A stretch of 64,000 nucleotides of DNA from Zhihengliuella halotolerans (GTDB lineage Bacteria > Actinomycetota > Actinomycetes > Actinomycetales > Micrococcaceae): the NCBI RefSeq assembly GCF_004217565.1, contig NZ_SHLA01000001.1, positions 434,001-498,000 of the forward strand, given 5' to 3'. The notes below the pieces were generated by a model that was not told the origin of the DNA, did not search any database, and worked only from the letters and a program-made list of their open reading frames with translations. Positions 16,864 through 25,096 of this stretch are shown piece by piece (the first letter of the stretch is position 1; every line of letters begins with the position of its first letter). The position numbers were made by a program, and so were the translations under genes.

Positions 16864-19800
16864 TTGCTTCCCCATGACCGCACAGCACGTGTGCGTGCTG
16901 CTCGAATAGGCGCTCTCACGACGTCGGCTCTGCTGCTGAGCGCGGTGGCGTCAGTACCGTCAGCTCACGCCCAACCCCTCGACGCCGTCGAGGTTGTCCA
17001 TGATTTCAGCGACGGCGACGCCGCCGGATGGCACGCGTACGCCAACGCCGGCACGGTCTCAGCTTCCACGGACACGTCGGAGTTCTGTACAGCGGTGACA
17101 GGCGGAGAGAACGCCTGGGACATCGCAGCCCAACTCGACGGAGTCACTTTCGACCGGGAAGCGACGTACGTCGTTTCGTTCGACGCCCATGCCTCAGCGC
17201 CTGTGACCGTCCCGCTACAGGGCGGCGCCGGCTATCCGGCCGTGTTCGCTCAATCAGTAGCATTGGATGGCACCCCCGAGCCGCAGCACGTTGAATTCAC
17301 CTTTGCGCCCAAGGAGTGGGCGACGGCGACGGCGAACCCGGATTCACCTCTGGAGGACTCGTGGACGGAGACCACAGGCGACATCAGCTTCCAGCTGGGC
17401 GGCCAGGACGAGCCCTACACCCTGTGCTTCGACAACTTCTCCCTGCAGCAGAAGGCATCCCCAGAGCAGGTCGTCGGAGGTGATTTCGAGGACGGTGAGC
17501 TCGCCCCGTTCTACGCCTCGGGTGCCGGTGTATCGGCCGGCGTCGAAGACGGTGTGATGTGTGCGCGGCTGGAAGGGGGCACCACCAACAGGTGGGACCA
17601 GATCATCGGGTTCAACGGAATCGTCCTTGAACCCGGAGTGACATACGGGCTCTCGTTCGATGCGAGTTCCTCCAACGGTCGGCCGGTCCGCGTGGTGGTT
17701 GGAGATGACGCTCCGCCGCACACCGTGCTGTTCGAGCAGAGTCCGACGCTCTCGGACGAGATGGAGAGCTACAGCTACACGTTCACGCCCGAATCAGGCT
17801 TTACGGCGTCCGCAGGCGAAGATCTCGGCAGCGGTGAGCTGTCCTTCCAAGTGGGAGGGGCGAGTGAGTCCTGGACGTTCTGCCTGGACAACGTCTCATT
17901 CATCAGCGGAGTGGATCCGGGCGTGTACACGCCGGAAACCGGCCCGCGCGTGCGGGTGAACCAGGTCGGGTACCTTCCTGAGGGACCCAAGCAGGCGACG
18001 CTCGTCACTGACGCCGCCTCGCCCGTCGACTGGGAACTGGTGAACGCGGAGGGCGCAACGGTGACTTCGGGAAAGACCAGCCCGGCAGGCATCGATGAGA
18101 CGGCGGGCCTGAATGTTCACGAAGTCGACTTCGGCACGTTCGAGCAACCTGGAAAGTACACCTTGCTGGCCGATGACGAACAGAGCTACGAGTTTGCGAT
18201 CGCCCCGGGTCTTTACGACCAGCTTCGGTATGACGCGATCAACTACTTCTATCCGGCACGCAGCGGAATCGCGATTGATGGTTCGGTCATGGTGGCTCAG
18301 CCGGATGCCGAACAGTACACGCGCGAAGCCGGACATGTGGGCGCTCCCGGGGATGGCTCCGCCAATCAGGGGGACCGGGATGTTCCGTGCCTTACGCCCG
18401 CCACAGAGGGCGAGTACTGGATGTACGGGGACTGGGAATGCAACTACACCGCGGACGTGGTGGGAGGCTGGTACGACGCCGGCGACCACGGGAAGTACGT
18501 TGTCAACGGCGGTATCTCCGTCGCTCAGCTGCTGAGCACCTATGAGCGGACGCTCTACACGCCCACTGGTGCAGACGCCGACCTGGGCGACGGAACCCTC
18601 AACATTCCCCGCGATGAGAGCAGCAACTCTGTTCCGGACGTGCTGGATGAGGCGCGATGGCAGCTGGAATGGATGATGAAGATGCAGGTCCCTGCCGAAG
18701 CGGACATGTATCCAGGCATGGTGCACCACAAGGTGGCGGATGCCAACTGGACGGGACTGCCGCTGATGCCTGCAGATGATCCGCAAGAGCGGTATCTGCA
18801 CCGGCCGTCGACGGCCGCAACGCTGAACTTCGCGGCCGTAGCTGCGCAGGGGGCGCGTTTGTGGGAGAAGTACGACCCGACGTTTGCAGCAGAACTGCTG
18901 GCGGCGGGCAACGTCGCCTGGGATGCGGCTCATGAAACACCGGAGCTGTACGCGCCGGCACCGAACGACAACCCCAGTGCCGGCAGCGGTCCGTATGACG
19001 ACGACAAGGTCCAGGACGAGTTCTACTGGGCGGCCGCGGAGATGTTCCTGACCACGGGTGACCCTGAGTTCCGGGACTACGTTGTCGCCAGCGAGTACAA
19101 CACCTCCGATATCTGGACCGCCGGCGGCTTCAACTGGTTTGAGACGGCAGCTCTGGGGCGAATCAGCCTCGCGATTGTCGAGTCTGACATCCCGGGTCGA
19201 TCGGAGATTCGCCAGTCGGTGATTGACGCCGCGGAACGATACCTCGCCTGGCAGGAGAAGCAGCCGTTCGGCACCGCTTACCCCGGGGCTGACGGCCAGT
19301 ACGATTGGGGATCGAACAGCGCGATCCTCAACAACCAGGTGGTCATGGGGACGGCATTCGACCTGACCGGTGACCAGAGGTTCGCTGATGGGGTGCTGGA
19401 GTCGATGGACTACCTGCTCGGCCGCAACGCGCTGAACAACTCCTACATCACCGGGTACGGTCACCACTATTCGAAGAACCAGCACAGCCGTTGGTTCGCG
19501 AATTCGCTCGAGCCGAGCCTGCCCAATCCGCCCAGGGGATCTGTTTCCGGCGGACCCAACTCCATGACGGAGACGTGGGACCCCGTCATCAAGTCCCTCT
19601 ACGACGACGAGCGCCCGTGCGCACCGCAGTTCTGCTACGTCGATGACATTCAGTCGTGGTCAACCAATGAAATAACGGTCAACTGGAATTCTGCGTTGAC
19701 CTGGGTTGCGTCCTTCGCGGCGGATCAGGCGGCCGGCGACGAATCGTCCGCAGGACGTATCGTGCGGGTGGACGAGCACCCGGCTGACGCCTCGGTCGTG

Positions 19801-20289
19801 GAGGGGGAGTCTGTCCAGTTCGCAGCCTCCGCAACCGGCGCCCCGGCGCCCTCCGTGCAATGGCAGCAGCAGGTTGACGGCACCTGGCAGGACGTCCCGG
19901 GCGAGGAAAGTGCGACCCTGAAGCTGACTGCCGCTCGTGCCGACGACGGCCGATCGTACCGGGCGTACTTCGCCAACCCGTTCGGCGGGTTCTACACGGA
20001 CGCAGCGGTCCTCACGGTACGCAGCAAACCCGATGTCGCCACGCCGACGCCCTCTACGCCGGCCACGCCGCCGCCGTCGTCTGCGCCCGCCACGCCTCCC
20101 GCGGAACCTGAAGACCGACCCGCCGACGGTTCCACGCAGGCACCCGAGGACGGGAGCGCAGGAGATTCGGAACTCGCGGAAACGGGTCTGGGGGAGTACT
20201 GGATGGTGCTCGTCATCTTGGCCTCGCTCGCGCTTCTCGCCGGCGTCCTCTTGCTGGCCCTGCGCGCTCGGCGGACTTCTCAGGAATGA
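16864..20289 (+). CDS. Cell-wall-anchored multidomain GH9 cellulase
   Basis: A TTG start is chosen because TTGGAG lies five bases upstream; an in-frame GTG at 16891 is the alternative. The 1141-residue protein has a signal peptide, two CBM4/9-like carbohydrate-binding modules (about 40-180 and 200-345), a CelD-type Ig-like domain (from about 360), and a GH9 catalytic domain (about 460-955). GH9 motifs include GGWYDAGDHGKY with D538 and D541, GYGHHYSKNQHSRWF, and the proton donor E936 in NEITVNWN. An Ig-like domain (about 967-1055) and a Thr/Pro linker follow. The end carries an LAETG sortase signal (1104-1108), a hydrophobic helix and an RARRTSQE tail. It should therefore stay attached to the cell wall, unlike the free GH6 enzyme. 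Confidence 0.93.
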   Translation: MLPHDRTARVRAARIGALTTSALLLSAVASVPSAHAQPLDAVEVVHDFSDGDAAGWHAYANAGTVSASTDTSEFCTAVTGGENAWDIAAQLDGVTFDREATYVVSFDAHASAPVTVPLQGGAGYPAVFAQSVALDGTPEPQHVEFTFAPKEWATATANPDSPLEDSWTETTGDISFQLGGQDEPYTLCFDNFSLQQKASPEQVVGGDFEDGELAPFYASGAGVSAGVEDGVMCARLEGGTTNRWDQIIGFNGIVLEPGVTYGLSFDASSSNGRPVRVVVGDDAPPHTVLFEQSPTLSDEMESYSYTFTPESGFTASAGEDLGSGELSFQVGGASESWTFCLDNVSFISGVDPGVYTPETGPRVRVNQVGYLPEGPKQATLVTDAASPVDWELVNAEGATVTSGKTSPAGIDETAGLNVHEVDFGTFEQPGKYTLLADDEQSYEFAIAPGLYDQLRYDAINYFYPARSGIAIDGSVMVAQPDAEQYTREAGHVGAPGDGSANQGDRDVPCLTPATEGEYWMYGDWECNYTADVVGGWYDAGDHGKYVVNGGISVAQLLSTYERTLYTPTGADADLGDGTLNIPRDESSNSVPDVLDEARWQLEWMMKMQVPAEADMYPGMVHHKVADANWTGLPLMPADDPQERYLHRPSTAATLNFAAVAAQGARLWEKYDPTFAAELLAAGNVAWDAAHETPELYAPAPNDNPSAGSGPYDDDKVQDEFYWAAAEMFLTTGDPEFRDYVVASEYNTSDIWTAGGFNWFETAALGRISLAIVESDIPGRSEIRQSVIDAAERYLAWQEKQPFGTAYPGADGQYDWGSNSAILNNQVVMGTAFDLTGDQRFADGVLESMDYLLGRNALNNSYITGYGHHYSKNQHSRWFANSLEPSLPNPPRGSVSGGPNSMTETWDPVIKSLYDDERPCAPQFCYVDDIQSWSTNEITVNWNSALTWVASFAADQAAGDESSAGRIVRVDEHPADASVVEGESVQFAASATGAPAPSVQWQQQVDGTWQDVPGEESATLKLTAARADDGRSYRAYFANPFGGFYTDAAVLTVRSKPDVATPTPSTPATPPPSSAPATPPAEPEDRPADGSTQAPEDGSAGDSELAETGLGEYWMVLVILASLALLAGVLLLALRARRTSQE

Positions 20290-20317
20290 GCGCCGCCTGA
20301 GACCTCCCGCATCCCCG

Positions 20318-20355
20318 GCTGCGCCCCTGCGTCCTGAAAGTCGCAGGGGCGCAGC
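20318..20355. terminator. Hairpin after the GH9 gene
   Basis: GCTGCGCCCCTGC and GCAGGGGCGCAGC form a perfect 13-bp stem with a 12-base loop 28 bases after the GH9 stop codon. It probably ends that transcript before the LacI gene. Confidence 0.7.
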
Positions 20356-20406
20356 ATTCGGCCGGCAGTTCGCGGCCCTGCCCGGGCGTGGCAGTAGGCT
20401 TCAGCC

Positions 20407-21498
20407 ATGCAGGATTCACCCACAGGTCGTCGTCAATCATCCGGCTCCCAGCCCGCATCTCTGCGTTCGCCTCACGATCCGCAGAGCAAGCCCTCGCTTG
20501 AGGAGGTAGCGCTCCGGGCCGGAGTGTCCCGCTCGGCCGCTTCGCGGGCGCTGAACAATGCTCCCCACGTCAGTCCGCTGAAACGCGAGGCGGTCCTGCG
20601 GGCAGCGCAGGAACTCGGCTACGTCCCCAACGCGACCGCGCGCGCCCTTGCCACGAACAAGGTCGGATCGGTGGTTCTGGTCGTGTCCAACGAGGAGCCT
20701 GCCTTCTTCGCCGACCCGTTCTTCTCACAGATCATCGTGGGAATCACCACTGCTCTGGAGAAGTCCGATCTCGTCTTGACGCTCATGCTGGCGTCTCCCG
20801 GGGACGGGTCCGGTCGTCTCAAACGACTCCTGGGATCCCGCAGCGCGGACGGCGTGATGGTGTTGGCGATGCGCAAAGACGACCCCTTGCACGAAGTCGT
20901 CGAATCGACTGATCTGCCTCTGGTCTTCTGCGGTCGAACGCTTGGGCGCGAGTCCCGCTGGTACGTCGACGCCGACAACCGCGGCGGCGCCCGGCTGGCC
21001 ACAGAGCATCTGCTCAGTGCCGGCCGCCGGCGTATCGCCTCCATCGTCGGCCCCATGGACTCGGAAGCCTCCGTTGCCCGGTACAAGGGCTTCGCCGACG
21101 CGATGGCCGTGGTGGGTCTGCCTTCTGATTGGACGGAAGAGGCTGACTTCACGCCTGATGGTGGTGCCCGCGCCATGACCGCATTGCTGGAGAAGCACCC
21201 CGACCTCGACGGCGTATTCGTCGGTTCGGACAACATGGCCGCCGCCGCGATTCGAGTCTTGAAGGCACACGGACGCTCCGTGCCCGAGGACGTCGTGGTC
21301 GCGGGTTTCGACGACTTGGCCATAGCGCAGCAGACGGAGCCGACTCTCACCACGGTGAGCCAGCCGATCCGGGCCCTGGGTCAAGAGATGGCTCTGATGC
21401 TGATGCGCTTGATCGAAGGTGAGAATCCCAGCCCGATCATCCTGCCGACGCACTTGGTGGTGCGCGAATCCGCTCCGGCCGTCGAACCCGGTTCGTAA
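20407..21498 (+). CDS. LacI-family regulator, second of the cellulose locus
   Basis: The 363-residue protein has a LacI helix-turn-helix (SLEEVALRAGVSRSAASRALNNAPHVSP) and a sugar-sensing domain with VAGFDDLAIAQQTEPTLTTV. Its recognition helix VSRSAASRALN is nearly the same as that of the LacI protein at 9308, so both may read the same GCGCT-centred boxes. It is monocistronic, separated from the GH9 gene by a terminator. No CebR-like box was found directly in front of it. Confidence 0.88.
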   Translation: MQDSPTGRRQSSGSQPASLRSPHDPQSKPSLEEVALRAGVSRSAASRALNNAPHVSPLKREAVLRAAQELGYVPNATARALATNKVGSVVLVVSNEEPAFFADPFFSQIIVGITTALEKSDLVLTLMLASPGDGSGRLKRLLGSRSADGVMVLAMRKDDPLHEVVESTDLPLVFCGRTLGRESRWYVDADNRGGARLATEHLLSAGRRRIASIVGPMDSEASVARYKGFADAMAVVGLPSDWTEEADFTPDGGARAMTALLEKHPDLDGVFVGSDNMAAAAIRVLKAHGRSVPEDVVVAGFDDLAIAQQTEPTLTTVSQPIRALGQEMALMLMRLIEGENPSPIILPTHLVVRESAPAVEPGS

Positions 21499-21788
21499 CC
21501 GGATCGGGGGTGCTTGCGCCGTCGCCGTGACGGATCACTAAGCGACATCCACCCGCAGACCGCGTCAGTCGAATCGCAGGATCGCTGCAAGGCCACCTCA
21601 AGGCGACCGAAGCCGGCTTGCAAGAGCTGCGACATTGTGGGTTTGAGTCAGCGTTGCGCCCCCGTGCGGGTCAACGGGCGCGGCCGGTCCTGAGGTCTCG
21701 GAGAGTCCGGAGGCAAACGCAAAGGATGCCTCAGAATTTTCTTTAGATTTTCGCGTCACGAATCGCGTGTGCCCTGCTCTACAAGGGC

Positions 21789-22829
21789 ATGAAGCAGAAG
21801 GAACCGAATCAGAGCGTCAGGACGACCCCCGCTCACGGGGTGCCGTCGCAGCGAGCGGCAGCTACCGTACTGGTTGCGTTGCCGGACAAGATTCTGCAGG
21901 AGGTATTCGAGAGCGTCGCCGGCGCCGAAGGGCTGCACGCGCTGGCCGCCGGTGCCGGTCGGCACGTCGTCGAGATCGCCTCGCGCGGCCGCCCGTCGAT
22001 GATCATCATCGCCAATTCGTACCGGGATCTCTCCGGGTCCGAAGTGGTGCGGCGGCTGCGTGGACTGACCGGCGCCTACATCGTCGTCGTCGAACGCGGT
22101 GCCACCGAGGACCAGCGCATCGAACTGCTCGAAGCCGGGGCCGACCAGATCGTCGACGGCCGGTACAGCCCGCGCGAGCATCAGATGCGCCTTCGTGCAC
22201 TTCTCCGACGCGTCCGCCCTGTTCGCGCCGGCGAGCAGAGCGGTGCGGCGAATGCCGCCGGCAGAGATGCTGCGCGGGGCACGGCGCCAGCGTCGCGGAC
22301 GAGCGGCTGGCGGACCGCCGGGGTTTCTTCCTCCGTGACCACGCCCAGCGGGGCTTCTCGAGCAACGGCCACGGCCGCTCCCACCGAACTGCCGGCCCAA
22401 CACGTGCTCGTGTCCGACGGCCTCGCCGTCGATACGACCCAGCACATCTGCTGGCTGAACGACGAAGAACTGAGCCTGACGCGCACCGAGTTTCGGATCC
22501 TCGTCGCGATGATGCGCGGACGACCCGACGGCAGCGGGCGCCTGCTGACCAAATCCGAGCTCGTCGGCGTCGTCGGAGGATCGGGCGCGGACCGGTCCGC
22601 GTTGCGTTCGCTCGAAGTCCATGTCGGGAACCTGCGCCGCAAGCTCGGCGAGGAGGTGCGCTCGCCGCGCTGGATCCGGACCGTGCGCAGCGTCGGCTAC
22701 CACTGGCTGCAACCGGTCGAGGCGGTCACAGCGGCCGACATCGCCGAACGCGCTGCCCGGAAGGCGTCGGAAGACATGGCGCCGGTCGAGCAGCTGGGCC
22801 GGTCGCACCACCTGCGCATGGTGAACTAG
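21789..22829 (+). CDS. Orphan OmpR-type regulator with atypical receiver domain
   Basis: The 346-residue protein has an N-terminal receiver-like fold (about 25-140) and a C-terminal OmpR/PhoB winged helix (about 205-315; LSLTRTEFRILVAMM, LEVHVGNLRRKLGE, IRTVRSVGYHW). The two are joined by an Ala/Thr/Ser-rich linker. In the receiver the stretch RPSMIIIANSYRDLSGSEVVRRLRG aligns with the phospho-acceptor strand, but the aspartate is replaced (A75/N76), so normal phosphorylation is not expected. No histidine kinase gene is adjacent. The 290 bases upstream are AT-richer just before the gene and otherwise empty. Confidence 0.82.
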   Translation: MKQKEPNQSVRTTPAHGVPSQRAAATVLVALPDKILQEVFESVAGAEGLHALAAGAGRHVVEIASRGRPSMIIIANSYRDLSGSEVVRRLRGLTGAYIVVVERGATEDQRIELLEAGADQIVDGRYSPREHQMRLRALLRRVRPVRAGEQSGAANAAGRDAARGTAPASRTSGWRTAGVSSSVTTPSGASRATATAAPTELPAQHVLVSDGLAVDTTQHICWLNDEELSLTRTEFRILVAMMRGRPDGSGRLLTKSELVGVVGGSGADRSALRSLEVHVGNLRRKLGEEVRSPRWIRTVRSVGYHWLQPVEAVTAADIAERAARKASEDMAPVEQLGRSHHLRMVN

Positions 22830-22900
22830 CGATCAGGCAGTGCGGGACTCGGCGGGCAGAAAATGCATGCGTACGTTGTCATTCGCGTTAGAATGGAGCC

Positions 22901-23275
22901 ATGCAGACACACCCCACTCCGCACGCCGTGAACCGCGTCGGCGCGGTAGTCCGGGCGGCCCGCAAGAGTAGGAAGCTCACGCAGGCCCAGCTCGCGAAGA
23001 GCGCCGGGGTCAGCCGCGTTTTCATCGGCGAAGTCGAAGCCGGGCACGAACGGGCCGAGCTCGGAAAAGTTCTCAGCGTACTTGATGTTCTGGGACTGAA
23101 TCTGCTTGACACCACGGAAGCTCTCGCCTTGATCGAGAAGGGCCAGCAACTGGCCGGTCACTTTCCCTCCCTTGAGGCGCTCGACCGCTCGAAACGCGTC
23201 TTGGATGGGGAAAGCAGCATGGACGACGCGAGAGATGAGCTCGCCGCCAAGTGGGGCTACGAGCGCACGACGTGA
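22901..23275 (+). CDS. HTH-type antitoxin with VbhA-like tail, partner of Fic toxin
   Basis: The 124-residue protein starts with an XRE/HipB helix-turn-helix (GAVVRAARKSRKLTQAQLAKSAGVSRVFIGEVEAGHERAELGKVL). Its C-terminal tail contains SLEALDRSKRVLDGESSMDDARDELAAKWG. The tail resembles the VbhA-type domain that, in class I Fic systems, places an inhibitory helix over the toxin active site; the exact (S/T)xxxE(G/N) motif is not clear. The stop overlaps the GTG of the Fic gene by four bases. It likely both represses the operon and neutralises the toxin. Confidence 0.75.
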   Translation: MQTHPTPHAVNRVGAVVRAARKSRKLTQAQLAKSAGVSRVFIGEVEAGHERAELGKVLSVLDVLGLNLLDTTEALALIEKGQQLAGHFPSLEALDRSKRVLDGESSMDDARDELAAKWGYERTT

Positions 23276-23902
23276 CACCGGGCGTCCACGATCGCTACAC
23301 GCTCCCTGGCAGCCGGGGCGTTCTACGCAATCAACTCGGCCTGCGAAGTGCTGTTGAGTTGGACGAGGCCCTCAACGATCACGCCACGCTGGAATGGGCC
23401 GGATTGCTACAGGAGCCGACTCCGGCACGCCTCGACTTCGCCTACCTTTCATACATTCATCGCCGATTGTTCGGACGCGTCCTCGGCGACGAAACCGTCG
23501 GATACTGGGCGGGCGAAGTCCGCAGCAATGCTGCCCCCCATGGGCGCCGGGGGCACCGGCATCGTATATGCGGACGAAGCGTTTATTCGGCAAGGTTTAG
23601 ACGAGGTTTTCGGCGGTCTTGACCAGAAGAATTATCTGGTCGGTCTGGATGCAGCGGACTTCTTCGGCGAACTCGCGGACATGTGGGGATACTTGACGCA
23701 GATTCATCCCTTCCGCGACGGGAACACGCGGTCGCAGACCGCATTCATCGATCGACTCTCCGCCAATGCTGGGCACCCCATCAAGTGGAGTGGTATCGAG
23801 GTCGACCGTCTGCGAGAGCATCGCCTGGCAGCCATCAACCGGCCTCGGGGACTTGCGGCGTACCTCGAACAACACGCCCTCCCTTCAACTGACGCATCCT
23901 AG
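23272..23902 (+). pseudogene. Fic-domain toxin (AMP-transferase family), frameshifted
   Basis: The GTG start at 23272 is coupled to the antitoxin stop. The first frame encodes a typical Fic N-terminus (YTLPGSRGVLRNQLGL, AYLSYIHRRLFGRVLGDETVGYWAGEVRSNAAP). The remainder lies in the +1 frame: MGAGGTGIVYADEAFIRQGL, then the Fic catalytic motif HPFRDGNTRSQ and about 50 more residues to 23902. The break is at a run of six C (23534-23539); with five C the two parts join exactly. In the first frame translation stops at 23622, before the active site. Possible explanations are a sequencing error, a natural inactivating mutation, or a slippage-controlled toxin. Intact, it would transfer AMP to protein targets. 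Confidence 0.8.
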
Positions 23903-23912
23903 AATAGAGACC

Positions 23913-24602
23913 ATGCTGCTGCTCGCGATCGACACTTCCGCCCGCGCCACCGCCGCCCTCGTGCGCACGCGCGAGGACCGCACCGAGGTCCTCGAGACCT
24001 TCTCCACCGACCAGGTGAACGCGCACGCCGAGGTGCTGGCCCCGGCCATCGCCGGCATGCTCGAGCAGGCCGGCGTGAGTGGGGGAGAAATCGACCGGAT
24101 CGTCGTCGGCGTCGGCCCCGGCCCGTTCACCGGGCTGCGCGTGGGCATCGCCACCGCGCAGGCGCTCGGTTTCGCGTGGGGCGTTCCCGTCGGCGGGGCG
24201 TGCAGCCTCGACGCGATCGCCTGGGAAGTGGCCGCCGGCGGAGCCGCGACCAGTCGATTCGTCACCGCGATCGACGCGCGTCGACGCGAGCTCTACTGGG
24301 CCGTGTACGACGACGCCGCGCGCCTGATCGACGGCCCGCACGTGACCGCTGCGGCCGAGGTCGCCGCGCACCCGGTCTTCGGTGCCGGCGCCGGGCTCTA
24401 CCCGGAACAACTGGGGGCCGTCGGCGCGGAAGCGATGCTCGGCTGGGACGACCGCCGCCCGGACGCTTCAGCCCTCGCCGCCTCTGCCGCCCGCACCTTG
24501 AACGAGGGTGGGGAACTGCTCGCGACCACCCCGCTCTACCTGCGCGAGTCCGACGCGAAGGTGCCCGCGGCGATGCTCGCACCCAAGGGCGGCGCCCGGT
24601 GA
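23913..24602 (+). CDS. tsaB: tRNA N6-threonylcarbamoyladenosine biosynthesis protein TsaB
   Basis: The 229-residue protein begins MLLLAIDTSARATAALV, an ASKHA-fold phosphate motif, and contains VVGVGPGPFTGLRVGIATAQALGFAWGVP, the hallmark of TsaB. It is a non-catalytic partner that binds TsaD and TsaE in forming t6A at position 37 of ANN-decoding tRNAs. The ATG at 23913 is used; upstream in-frame extension would run into the Fic gene. The stop overlaps the rimI GTG by four bases. Confidence 0.95.
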   Translation: MLLLAIDTSARATAALVRTREDRTEVLETFSTDQVNAHAEVLAPAIAGMLEQAGVSGGEIDRIVVGVGPGPFTGLRVGIATAQALGFAWGVPVGGACSLDAIAWEVAAGGAATSRFVTAIDARRRELYWAVYDDAARLIDGPHVTAAAEVAAHPVFGAGAGLYPEQLGAVGAEAMLGWDDRRPDASALAASAARTLNEGGELLATTPLYLRESDAKVPAAMLAPKGGAR

Positions 24603-25048
24603 GCGGCTTCGTGCTGCGGGACATGACGGCTGCAGATCTCGCGGTGGTGTACCCGCTCGAGACGCGTCTCTTCCCGGCGGACGCGTGGCCGCGCGACATG
24701 TTCGAGGCGGAGATCGCCCAGACCGACACCCGCCGCTACTGGGTCGCCGAGGCCGACGGGGGCGTCGTCGGCTATGCCGGCATGATGTGCGTGTTGCCGA
24801 TCGCGGACGTGCAGACCATCGCCGTCGTCCCGGAGTACGAGGGTCGCGGCATCGGAACGGCCCTGCTCGAGGCCATGATCGGCGAAGCCCGCACGTGCGG
24901 GGCCGAGAACGTGATGCTCGAGGTCCGCGAGGACAAACCGCGCGCCCAGCAGCTCTACGCGCGCCACGGTTTCGAGCAGATCCACGTGCGGCGGAACTAC
25001 TATCCCGGCGGCGTTTCGGCCGTCATCATGCAGCTGCGCCTGAAATAG
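24599..25048 (+). CDS. rimI: Ribosomal protein S18-alanine N-acetyltransferase-like GNAT enzyme RimI
   Basis: The 149-residue GNAT acetyltransferase has the acetyl-CoA-binding segment VQTIAVVPEYEGRGIGTALLEAMI (Q/RxxGxG/A type), then LEVREDKPRAQQLYARHGFEQIHVRRNYY, typical of RimI. The GTG start overlaps the tsaB stop, and the tsaB-rimI order is conserved in actinobacteria. It N-acetylates a protein N-terminus, classically ribosomal protein S18. Confidence 0.94.
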   Translation: MSGFVLRDMTAADLAVVYPLETRLFPADAWPRDMFEAEIAQTDTRRYWVAEADGGVVGYAGMMCVLPIADVQTIAVVPEYEGRGIGTALLEAMIGEARTCGAENVMLEVREDKPRAQQLYARHGFEQIHVRRNYYPGGVSAVIMQLRLK

Positions 25049-25096
25049 TCGCGCGAACTCTGGCGCATCGCCGCCGGGCGAGGACAGGATAGGGCC

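Noticed and set aside
17896-19485. 529-codon leftward frame inside the GH9 gene.
   Set aside because: It is antisense to the catalytic domain, which has intact GH9 motifs; no start signal or family pattern.
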